Below the pieces are notes generated by a model. That model searched no databases. It saw only the letters and a list, made by a program, of their open reading frames with translations, and was not told the DNA's origin. This document shows positions 8,108-14,170 of a DNA stretch of 14,371 nt, piece after piece. Where the stretch lies: positions 577 through 14,947 of the forward strand of contig DIME01000067.1 of NCBI GenBank assembly GCA_002425405.1. Reading direction: 5' to 3'. A program made the position numbers and the translations under genes. This DNA is from Candidatus Accumulibacter vicinus. GTDB lineage: Bacteria > Pseudomonadota > Gammaproteobacteria > Burkholderiales > Rhodocyclaceae. The stretch's first letter is position 1, and every line of letters starts with the position of its first letter.

Positions 8108-9938
8108 GGACTTCCTGATCCTGGTGGTGGACGACAACGCCAATAACCGCTTCGCGCTACGGGCACTGCTTTCCCGCTTGACCGGCAGCGAGGTGATCGA
8201 GGCTTCCTCGGGCGAGGAGGCGCTGATGCAAACCGTTGCGCGTGACGTGCACCTGATTCTGCTGGACATCCAGATGCCCGGCATGGACGGCTTCGACACG
8301 GCGCGTCACCTGCAGATGACGGAGCGCACGCGCAACATCCCGATCATTTTCCTGACCGCGGTGTTCAAGGCCGACGAGTTCGTCAGACGGGGATTCGCCC
8401 TCGGCGCAGTGGATTATCTGACCAAGCCGATAGAGGACAATCTGCTGCTGTCGAGGGTGCGCTTCTACCAGATTCTGCATGCTCGTGAGAGCCATCTGGC
8501 GGCGACGGTCGAGCAGTTGCGACAACAGGAACTCGCCCTGATCGCGGCCTTGAACCGCGCCGAAGCGGCAAGTCGGGCGAAGAGCGCCTTTGTTTCGAAC
8601 ATGAGCCACGAACTGCGCACGCCACTCAACGCGATCATCGGGTTTTCCGAACTGATGGCCAAGTCCAAGACGCTCGGTGAGACCGACCGGAAGAACCTCG
8701 AGATCATCAATCGCTCGGGCGATCATCTGCTGGCCTTGATCAACGATGTGCTCGAAATCTCGAAAATCGAGGCCGGGCGGGTCGAGCTTCTGGAGGGAGC
8801 AACCGACGTCGGACGGCTGCTGCGCGATGTCGTCGATCTGCTGCAACCGCGTGCCCTGCGCGCCGGACTTGCCCTGACGGCGGACATCAAGCGCCTGCCG
8901 GGCGCCCTGCGCGTCGACGCGACCAAGCTACGGCAAGTACTGCTCAATCTGCTCGGCAATGCCATCAACTTCACCCGGCAAGGCAGCGTCACCCTGGCCG
9001 TTGCTGGAGAACCCGCCGAAAACGGTGCCTGGCGACTGGCGGTCGAAGTACGTGACACGGGAATCGGCATCGCGCCCGAGGACCAGAAACGGATCTTCGA
9101 GCCCTTCACCCAGATCGTGACGCACCCCACCTCTTCCGGTACCGGCTTGGGGCTCGCCATTACGCGGCAGTACCTGACGATGATGGGCAGCGAGCTCGAG
9201 GTGGAATCGACTCCTGCTGTCGGCTCGACCTTCCGTTTTGTCCTGCTGCTGCCGGTGCTCGAAGAGGGAGAGATGGCGCCGGACGAGGACGGCCCGACAC
9301 CGAGCGCGCTCGATCACGGCAAACGCATCCTGATTGCCGATGACGATCCCGATGCGCGCCAGTTGCTGGTCCAATTCCTGAGTCCGCTCGGCTTTGTCCT
9401 CGCCGAAGCTGCCGACGGCATCGAGGCGGTCGAACTGTCGGCGAGTTTTGCTCCCGATCTGGTCATCATGGACTGGCGAATGCCGAAACTGGATGGCTTG
9501 CAAGCCGCGCAGCGGATCAAGGCTCAGCCTGGCGAGCCGCGGCCAAAGATCGTGGTGTTTTCGGCTAGCGCCCTCGAAGAGCAGCGGCGCACGGCGATGT
9601 CGGCCGGAATCAGCGATTTCCTGCGCAAACCGGTGCGGGAGAGAGAACTGTTCGATGTGCTGGCCGCGCATCTCGGGCTGCATTTCCGATATCGCCAGCC
9701 GAACGAAACCCGTCCCGCCGCGGCCAGCGCGGCGGCGGAAGCCGCCGTCGGCATCGCCGATCTGCCGCGCGAGGTCAAACTGGCCCTGCGTGAAGCGGTG
9801 GCGGAACTGAACCCGGACAAGGTTCGGGCAGTCCTGGCACGGGTCGAAGGCGATCAACCGGAACTTGCCGGACGTATCGGACGAATGAGCGACGAGTTCC
9901 AGTTCGAGGAGTTGTGGGACCTGTTGCAGGAGGACTGA
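8100..9938 (+). CDS. Soluble hybrid histidine kinase (REC-HisKA-HATPase-REC)
   Basis: The 612-residue protein has no membrane helix. Its N-terminal receiver (about 1-125) has Asp56 in LLDIQMPGMDG and Lys in LTKPIE. A short coiled coil (about 130-160) leads to HisKA with His170 in FVSNMSHELRTPLN, and HATPase has DTGIGI at 319 and SGTGLGLAI. A second receiver (about 430-550) has Asp458 in VIMDWRMPKLDG and FLRKPV. An alanine-rich linker and a helical tail of about 55 residues (PREVKLALREAVAELN...) follow; the tail is common on such kinases and shows no phosphotransfer histidine. ATG 8100 overlaps the CheB-CheR stop and follows a GGAGAGGGGG ribosome site; the longer open frame starting at 8040 lies inside the upstream gene. 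A receiver ahead of the kinase core suggests it takes phosphate from, or is tuned by, the first kinase. No DNA-binding or cyclase output is encoded here. Confidence 0.92.
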   Translation: MPEDFLILVVDDNANNRFALRALLSRLTGSEVIEASSGEEALMQTVARDVHLILLDIQMPGMDGFDTARHLQMTERTRNIPIIFLTAVFKADEFVRRGFALGAVDYLTKPIEDNLLLSRVRFYQILHARESHLAATVEQLRQQELALIAALNRAEAASRAKSAFVSNMSHELRTPLNAIIGFSELMAKSKTLGETDRKNLEIINRSGDHLLALINDVLEISKIEAGRVELLEGATDVGRLLRDVVDLLQPRALRAGLALTADIKRLPGALRVDATKLRQVLLNLLGNAINFTRQGSVTLAVAGEPAENGAWRLAVEVRDTGIGIAPEDQKRIFEPFTQIVTHPTSSGTGLGLAITRQYLTMMGSELEVESTPAVGSTFRFVLLLPVLEEGEMAPDEDGPTPSALDHGKRILIADDDPDARQLLVQFLSPLGFVLAEAADGIEAVELSASFAPDLVIMDWRMPKLDGLQAAQRIKAQPGEPRPKIVVFSASALEEQRRTAMSAGISDFLRKPVRERELFDVLAAHLGLHFRYRQPNETRPAAASAAAEAAVGIADLPREVKLALREAVAELNPDKVRAVLARVEGDQPELAGRIGRMSDEFQFEELWDLLQED

Positions 9939-9953
9939 GCTTTTGTCAGGTCC
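9932..9953. terminator. Possible small stem-loop shared by two convergent stop codons
   Basis: GGACTGA (9932-9938) can pair with TCAGGTCC (9946-9953) with one bulged G and the loop GCTTTTG. The stem contains the stop codons of both the kinase and the convergent chemoreceptor gene, which end only 7 bases apart. It is short and lacks a proper U-tract, so termination is uncertain. Confidence 0.25.
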
Positions 9954-11559
9954 GGAAATTGGCCATCGTGTTGCGCAGGCCTCCTGCCAGGCCGCTGAGC
10001 GTGCGCGCTGCTTCGGCAGTCTGCTCAGCTGCCGAGTTGTTCTGCTCGGAGGCCTGCGCAACCTGTTCGACACGCTGCGCGATCTGCTGGCTGGCGATCG
10101 ATTGCTCCTCGATCGCACCACCGATGTCGTTGACCACCGCGACTACCTGCTCGACGCTGCCGCGGATGCTGCGAATTGCCTCGCCTGCGGAGTTGGCCAG
10201 ATCCACGCCACGGTCGACCTGCTGCACGGCGGTCTCCATGGAGTGCAGGGAGTTGCGGGTTTCCTCCTGAATCTGCATGACCATGGCGTTGATCTCGCTG
10301 GTCGCCTTGCCGGTACGTTCGGCGAGCTTGCGCACCTCGTCGGCGACCACGGCGAAACCGCGCCCCGACTCGCCGGCCCGAGCCGCCTCGATCGCGGCAT
10401 TGAGAGCCAGCAGATTGGTTTGATCGGCAACCTCCTTGATCACCTGCACCACCGTCGAGATCCGTGACGAGCTTTCATCGAGCACACTCATCGCGCTCGA
10501 CGTGTGGCGGACGCTGTCTGCGATGCGGTTGATCTCCATCGTCGCCTGCTCGATGATACCGCCGCCGCTGGCGGACAGTTCCGAGGCCTGCGTCGCCGTC
10601 TTCAGGGCTTCGCGGGCGTTGGCGGCAACCTGGCTGATGCTGACCGACATTTCCTCGACCACCGCTGCCATCGACGTTGTCGAGTCGCTGGTCGCCCGCG
10701 AAGCGCCGGCGACCTGCTGCGACGAACTGGAGAGCGTTTGCGCTGCCCTCTCCGTGTCGGCGACCGTCGACACAATGCTTTTTAGCATCGAACGCAGCCG
10801 TGATTGCATCTCCTGCTGATGCGCCATCAGACTGTCCGTGTCACCGGCGCGCAATGTCAGGTCCTGGCTCAGATCGCCGCCGGCAATCCGCTGCACGAGT
10901 TGCAGCGCGTACTCCGGCTCGCCGCCGAGCTGACGGGTGATTCGACGCGTGACAAAGGCCGCGATGCCGACGGCCAGCGCCACGGCCAGGGCCAGCAAGC
11001 CCCACATCAACGTTTCGGCAAGCATGTGTGCAGCCTCTACCGCCTTCTCCGCGTTAGCTTTGCGCTCCTGCTGAAGGGTGATGAATTTCTGGCTTTCCGT
11101 AGCCAGTTCACGCTGCACGGCGCGTGCGTCGCCCTGAATCAACTCGCGCATCGCATCGATCCTGCCTTCCCGGGCCAAGGCGACGACCTGCTCGTTGCTG
11201 CGTAAATAGCGCTCATTGAGCGTTCTCATGCTGCCGGCCAGTTGCCGCGTGTCCGGGCCGCGCTGCGTCTTTTCCAGCTCCTCGGCCAGCTGGCTACTCT
11301 CCTTGCCCGCCTGGGCAACGCGTTCGAGTTCCTTGTCGCGCTCGTCGGCGGCCACCACCAGCGCGCTGAGTTGATAGCGGCGCATGCTGTTCACCCGCTC
11401 CGCAATCTCTCGCGCCAGGGATTCGTTACGGCTTGCTCTGACAAGGTTGGCGACACTTTCGTCGATCAGGGAGAGCTGCACCTCACTGACGACGACAAGG
11501 ACTACCATCACGGTGCAAACAACGGCGAAACCACTCCATAGCAGCGTCTTGATTTTCAT
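9946..11559 (-). CDS. Methyl-accepting chemotaxis protein (4HB-HAMP-MCP signal)
   Basis: This 537-residue inner-membrane chemoreceptor has transmembrane helix 1 at about 7-28, a periplasmic helical domain of four-helix-bundle type (about 29-183), and helix 2 at about 184-204. HAMP follows (about 205-258, with ITRQLGGEPEYA), then the cytoplasmic signalling rod. The conserved hairpin tip is intact: VADQTNLLALNAAIEAARAG (377-396), then GRGFAVVADEVRKLAERT. Likely methylation pairs fit the MCP consensus at Gln281/Gln282 (SSSSQQVAGA) and Glu302/Glu303 (AAVVEEMSVS). There is no C-terminal CheR-tethering pentapeptide. It is convergent with the kinase operon and has its own promoter, shared in sequence with the adhesin gene. 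Since no CheA or CheW gene is nearby, it either joins a chemotaxis array encoded elsewhere or feeds the local kinases. The ligand is unknown. Confidence 0.95.
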   Translation of the reverse strand: MKIKTLLWSGFAVVCTVMVVLVVVSEVQLSLIDESVANLVRASRNESLAREIAERVNSMRRYQLSALVVAADERDKELERVAQAGKESSQLAEELEKTQRGPDTRQLAGSMRTLNERYLRSNEQVVALAREGRIDAMRELIQGDARAVQRELATESQKFITLQQERKANAEKAVEAAHMLAETLMWGLLALAVALAVGIAAFVTRRITRQLGGEPEYALQLVQRIAGGDLSQDLTLRAGDTDSLMAHQQEMQSRLRSMLKSIVSTVADTERAAQTLSSSSQQVAGASRATSDSTTSMAAVVEEMSVSISQVAANAREALKTATQASELSASGGGIIEQATMEINRIADSVRHTSSAMSVLDESSSRISTVVQVIKEVADQTNLLALNAAIEAARAGESGRGFAVVADEVRKLAERTGKATSEINAMVMQIQEETRNSLHSMETAVQQVDRGVDLANSAGEAIRSIRGSVEQVVAVVNDIGGAIEEQSIASQQIAQRVEQVAQASEQNNSAAEQTAEAARTLSGLAGGLRNTMANFRT

Positions 11560-11789
11560 TCAAACGGCCTTTCGGAAGAAGTACGACAGGATGTCTGGCT
11601 GCCGCCAGACGGCTTCGGCGTTGAAAAGTCGCTGCCCACCCCGATCAGCACAAGACCCGATAGACGTACCGGTACGCCGAGGTCAGGGAACACGCACGGT
11701 AGCGCAGGAACCGGCGCCGATCGAATTGACCGAAGGAGCGGTAGCACAAGTTCCCTCCGAAGGATAGGAAATCCAACGGCACCATCGAG
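11560..11789 (-). other. 5' leader of the chemoreceptor gene with a hairpin and a palindrome
   Basis: About 220 bases separate the predicted transcription start from the ATG. GTCTGGC (11593-11599) and GCCAGAC (11604-11610) form a perfect 7-bp stem with a 4-base loop, about 35-50 bases before the start codon. CGTACCGGTACG (11665-11676) is a perfect 12-bp palindrome. An AAAGG about 10 bases before the ATG is a modest ribosome site. I see no gene and no known riboswitch core. Confidence 0.4.
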
Positions 11790-11870
11790 AGTATATGAGC
11801 CTTGATCAAGGGGCGTCAATCTCCGATTGGCTCCCAGGAAGCTCATGAAAAGTTAGCCGAATCCCGCCTC
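11770..11870. repeat. Dispersed repeat copy 2 (promoter module)
   Basis: This is the partner of the repeat at 1930-2026. Both copies lie in the same orientation relative to the gene they precede, about 170-220 bases from its start codon. This copy abuts the stop codon of the DUF1877-like gene, so the accessory region begins right at its edge. Confidence 0.65.
11790..11819 (-). promoter_or_regulatory. Sigma70-type promoter of the chemoreceptor gene, with perfect palindromic operator
   Basis: On the minus strand, -35 TTGACG (11814-11819) and -10 TATACT (11790-11795) are 18 bp apart, identical in boxes and spacing to the promoter at 1949-1978. CCTTGATCAAGG (11800-11811) in the spacer is a perfect 12-bp palindrome and a plausible repressor or activator site. 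It is not a canonical FNR/Anr box, which needs four bases between TTGAT and ATCAA. Confidence 0.65.
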
Positions 11871-11871
11871 G

Positions 11872-12456
11872 CTACGTGAACTGCAGAATGGCTCCGTGTT
11901 GATGCGCAGCGCAGTGCCGGACGAAGGCTTGCAGGTCGCGGTAGTTCTCCAGCAGATATGCAGTGGCGTCGCCAGAGTTCCTGCTCCAGAGGTCTTCCGG
12001 GTAGACACCCTTGAAGTTAACCGATTGCAGGGTCTGGAGCAACTGAACCTCAGTGATGTCCTTCAGCGCAGCATCGAGTGCGGACATCGTCTCGCTCCGA
12101 ACGTAGAGTGCGTGCCCATACCCGACTTCGAAGTCCCCGATCTTGCCATCGCCCGCGAACATGTCTGGCGCCTGTGGCGCGCAGTACCGGATGCACGCTC
12201 GCAGACCGTCCCACGACTTGTCCACGTCGAGCGCTCTACGCTCTCCTTCAGAGAACCTGATGGACTGTGGAGTTGGTAACGTCTGCCTCTTGCCAAAGAG
12301 GCGCTGAATGAGCGAATGCTTGCTGTCCGAGGCGAGTTGCTTCAGGTAGTTGGTGTCGTCATCTCCATCAAGCACGCGCCAAACAAGTGGTGGATCGGCC
12401 CGGACACGGCCGAGGTTCTCGGTACTGATCGAGTAGGCGAGTAGACAGACACCCAT
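11872..12456 (-). CDS. DUF1877/YfbM-like protein, probable integron cassette gene
   Basis: This 194-residue soluble protein resembles the DUF1877 (E. coli YfbM) family, whose biochemical function is unknown. The family-type features are ALDVDKSWDGL (typically LDLDKAWHGL), GYGHALYV (typically GYGPARYL), VYPEDLW, and the C-terminal YLLENYRDLQAFVRHCA. At 194 residues it is slightly longer than the roughly 165-170 usual for the family, and the fold appears complete. No clear ribosome site precedes the ATG. The start codon lies 15 bases from the attC-like site at 12472-12516, which is why I call it a cassette gene. It could read out of the cassette in the ordinary sense (attC then gene, on the minus strand) or lie antisense in a plus-oriented array. 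A GTTAGCC at 11852-11858, just past its stop, could be the decayed outer cassette boundary. Confidence 0.75.
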   Translation of the reverse strand: MGVCLLAYSISTENLGRVRADPPLVWRVLDGDDDTNYLKQLASDSKHSLIQRLFGKRQTLPTPQSIRFSEGERRALDVDKSWDGLRACIRYCAPQAPDMFAGDGKIGDFEVGYGHALYVRSETMSALDAALKDITEVQLLQTLQSVNFKGVYPEDLWSRNSGDATAYLLENYRDLQAFVRHCAAHQHGAILQFT

Positions 12457-12471
12457 GACGTTGAACGCGAG

Positions 12472-12516
12472 GCCTAACGCTCAGCATGCAGCGCCGTCCG
12501 CTGCATGCTGTTGGAC
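12472..12516. other. attC-like integron recombination site 1 (45 bp)
   Basis: On the plus strand, GCCTAAC (RYYYAAC, 12472-12478) and GTTGGAC (GTTRRRY, 12510-12516) flank an 11-bp perfect inverted repeat, AGCATGCAGCG / CGCTGCATGCT, with loop CCGTC. The minus strand reads GTCCAAC...GTTAGGC, exactly the boxes of attC site 2. It is short for an attC (usually about 57 bp or more) and shows no bulged base, so orientation cannot be settled from it alone. Confidence 0.6.
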
Positions 12517-12866
12517 GAAGCCGCTACGCGGAGGAACCTGAGGCGCTGCAGTCGTGTTGAAGTCAAGATGTGACCTCGCCCCTCACCCGAGGGATATTGA
12601 TGAAGAAAGCGAGGTTACCGCAAATGTGAGCCGAGACCTCAGCGCTGCCCGGCCGCACTCGGGACTGCAGTTTCCCCAAGCTGAGTGGTGCGGCCGCCCG
12701 GAAAGCGGTGGCCGGGACGCGAAAACGGCCGCTTTCGGAAGATCGGCGCCGCGCATGCCCTGACAGGCCGAGACTTTCCGCTCCCGCGCCAGCGGCGTTC
12801 ATGCCTATGAGGCCAATCCAGAAAAGATATTTGCAGGGGGGGAGCCCCGCGCTCCGGCCCGGGCTC
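12517..12866. other. Body of a putative gene-free or gene-poor integron cassette
   Basis: The segment between the two attC-like sites would form a cassette of about 405 bp (12511-12915). Its two ends, GTTGGAC at 12510 and GTCCAAC at 12867, are exact reverse complements, as expected for one cassette's own boundary boxes. The only open frame of note runs from GTG 12554 to TGA 12763 (69 codons). It has no recognisable family, and the GGAGG before it lies about 20 bases upstream. An internal inverted repeat, GAAAGCGG (12701-12708) / CCGCTTTC (12729-12736), may be a structured RNA or a terminator-like hairpin. Confidence 0.4.
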
Positions 12867-12921
12867 GTCCAACAAACGGATCAGATCGTGGCTTCGCACG
12901 ATCGATCCTTATTCGTTAGGC
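12867..12921 (+). other. attC-like integron recombination site 2 (55 bp)
   Basis: GTCCAAC (RYYYAAC, 12867-12873) and GTTAGGC (GTTRRRY, 12915-12921) flank a stem: GGATC-A-GATCGTG pairs with CACGATC-GATCC around the loop GCTTCG. The unpaired A in the 5' arm matches the extrahelical base that sets strand choice in known attC sites and implies plus orientation. The next gene starts 88 bases downstream, as for a following cassette. Confidence 0.75.
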
Positions 12922-13009
12922 ATCGCATTCTCGGTGTAGTTGAATCTGAATGCACAGTTCCTGCGTACCGGAAAGAGAATAAGCCCGATGGTGGGGCTAG
13001 GAGACCATT

Positions 13010-13414
13010 ATGGACACTGCAATTGTCGACGAACTTAGCAAGCGCTTCATCAGGTACCTAGAGACCGGGGATGAACCGCAGAGTGTGTTTGCCCCTGACA
13101 TCTTCTTGGACTTCACGCTTCCGACGTGGCGCATTCAAGCACAAGGACTCAGGGACGTGCATGACATTCGGATGAGGGGTCATCCGACATCGGGCACCGT
13201 GCCGCGCTGGAGCGTTCTACCGACGCCCAACGGGTTCGCCATGGAAGCCGAGGAGCGTTGGACAGACTCTAAAGGTGATTGGTACTGCCGCGAAGCGTTC
13301 TTCGCTGAAATTCGGGAAGGGAAGATCTCCCGATTGGCCGTGTATTGCACGGGTGACTGGGACTCTGCCCGACAGGCTTCACATCGTGCACAGGTCACGT
13401 TACTGGTTTCGTAG
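13010..13414 (+). CDS. SnoaL/NTF2-like (ketosteroid isomerase-fold) protein, probable integron cassette gene
   Basis: This 134-residue soluble protein resembles the SnoaL/NTF2-like alpha+beta cone superfamily. It has an N-terminal helix (VDELSKRFIRYLETGD), FAPDIFLDFTLPTWR, a central GFAMEAEERW strand, and the C-terminal AFFAEIREGKISRLAVYCTGDWD hairpin typical of this fold. Members bind small hydrophobic ligands or act as isomerases or hydrolases; no specific activity can be read here. AGGAG (12999-13003) lies 6 bases before the ATG. It follows attC-like site 2, and NTF2-fold proteins are a known class of integron-cassette products. It seems complete (the end, VTLLVS, looks natural), but the trailing attC expected downstream is missing because IS91-associated sequence begins directly after the stop codon. 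Confidence 0.8.
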   Translation: MDTAIVDELSKRFIRYLETGDEPQSVFAPDIFLDFTLPTWRIQAQGLRDVHDIRMRGHPTSGTVPRWSVLPTPNGFAMEAEERWTDSKGDWYCREAFFAEIREGKISRLAVYCTGDWDSARQASHRAQVTLLVS

Positions 13415-13832
13415 CAAGGGTACACCTCCGTGACGCCCAGGGCAACAAGGATCGGCGGGTGCCGTTGCCGCAAGCGACCCATCAACACCTGCGCCGCTTC
13501 TGGCGGGTGCCTCGTCACCCGGTCTTGCTCTTTCCCCATCGCCCCGGCGGCCTGAAAGGGGCGGCCACCGCGACGACGCCGATGGAGGCGGGCGGTGTGC
13601 AGACCACCTTGCACAAGGTGGTCGAGGCCTGCGGCCTAAAAAAGATCACGCCGCACAGCTTGCGCCATAGCGACGCGACCCCTCTGATCGAGGTGCAGAA
13701 GTTCCTCGGCCATCACTCGATTCTCACCACCGCCCGCTATACCCCCTGACGGAGCAGACCCAGCATCCCGCGCTGGAGCGGATCAACGGTCTGATGGAGG
13801 GCTTCTCCCTGACCTGGGGGCGGATCAAGTGA
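13414..13832 (+). pseudogene. Truncated, frameshifted tyrosine recombinase of an IS91-associated unit
   Basis: Only the C-terminal catalytic part remains, beginning at VARVHLRDAQGNKDRRVPLP directly after the upstream stop codon; the first half, with the first catalytic arginine, is absent. HSLRH (the HxxR motif), LGHH and ARYT are visible. Two further lesions stand out. Where relatives read LIEAGVDLLEVQK this copy has LIEVQK, an apparent 7-residue in-frame loss. At about 13743 one base is missing (expected ACC-CAC-CTG, seen ACC-CCC-TGA), which stops the frame right after the catalytic Tyr. Beyond the shift the ancestral frame continues (LTEQTQHPALERINGLMEGF) to TGA at 13830-13832. That TGA overlaps the next gene's GTG in a GTGA, as in intact recombinase-IS91 pairs. 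It is not an IntI-type integrase. Probably inactive. Confidence 0.8.
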
Positions 13833-14167
13833 TCCGCCTGGCTGCGATCATTCAGACCTTCGAGGCGGATTTTCTGGCGCAATACGGGGACCGTCTGACG
13901 CCGGCTCACGGTCAGGCGCTGGCGGCGATGAGAAATTGCCGCACGCAAAGCAGCGTCCAAATGCAGGTTCAATGCACGGCAGGTGAACATCAGAAGCGGG
14001 TGCCGCATTCCTGCGGCCATCGCCCCTGCCCGCACTGCCCACATCATGAGAGTCCGCAATGGCGGGAGCGTCAGTTGAAGAAGCCGTTGCCCGCCGAGTA
14101 CTTTCTACGGACCTTCACCCTGCCCGCCGAATTCAGAGCGCTGACCTGGGCAAATCAGGGCGTGGTC
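13829..14167 (+). pseudogene. IS91-family transposase, N-terminal fragment (truncated)
   Basis: About 113 residues from GTG 13829 match the N-terminal zinc-binding region of IS91-family (Y2, rolling-circle) transposases: HSCGHRPCPHC, then WRERQLKKPLPAEYF and TFTLPAEFRALTWANQGVV. Intact relatives continue from there with a Tyr and the catalytic HUH/Y2 domain. Here a TAA (14168-14170) follows immediately and the sequence changes to IS982-type. The first zinc pair also looks damaged: QCTAGEH stands where relatives have CxxCGEH. It cannot encode an active transposase. Confidence 0.8.
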
Positions 14168-14170
14168 TAA

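Noticed and set aside
8928..10121. 397-codon minus-strand open frame overlapping the end of the second kinase and the chemoreceptor gene
   Set aside because: Antisense to strong kinase and receiver domains, and in a different frame from the chemoreceptor; no family features.
11800..11811. FNR/Anr (anaerobic regulator) box in the shared promoter
   Set aside because: The palindrome is TTGATCAA with no central gap, whereas FNR-type sites need TTGAT-N4-ATCAA.
12554..12763. 69-codon gene in the central cassette
   Set aside because: GTG start, ribosome site about 20 bases away, no recognisable family. Kept only as a possibility in the cassette entry.
13414..13832. Integron integrase (IntI) next to the attC-like sites
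   Set aside because: The recombinase fragment resembles the XerC/D-like partner of IS91 elements, overlaps an IS91 transposase start, and lacks the IntI-specific C-terminal sequence.
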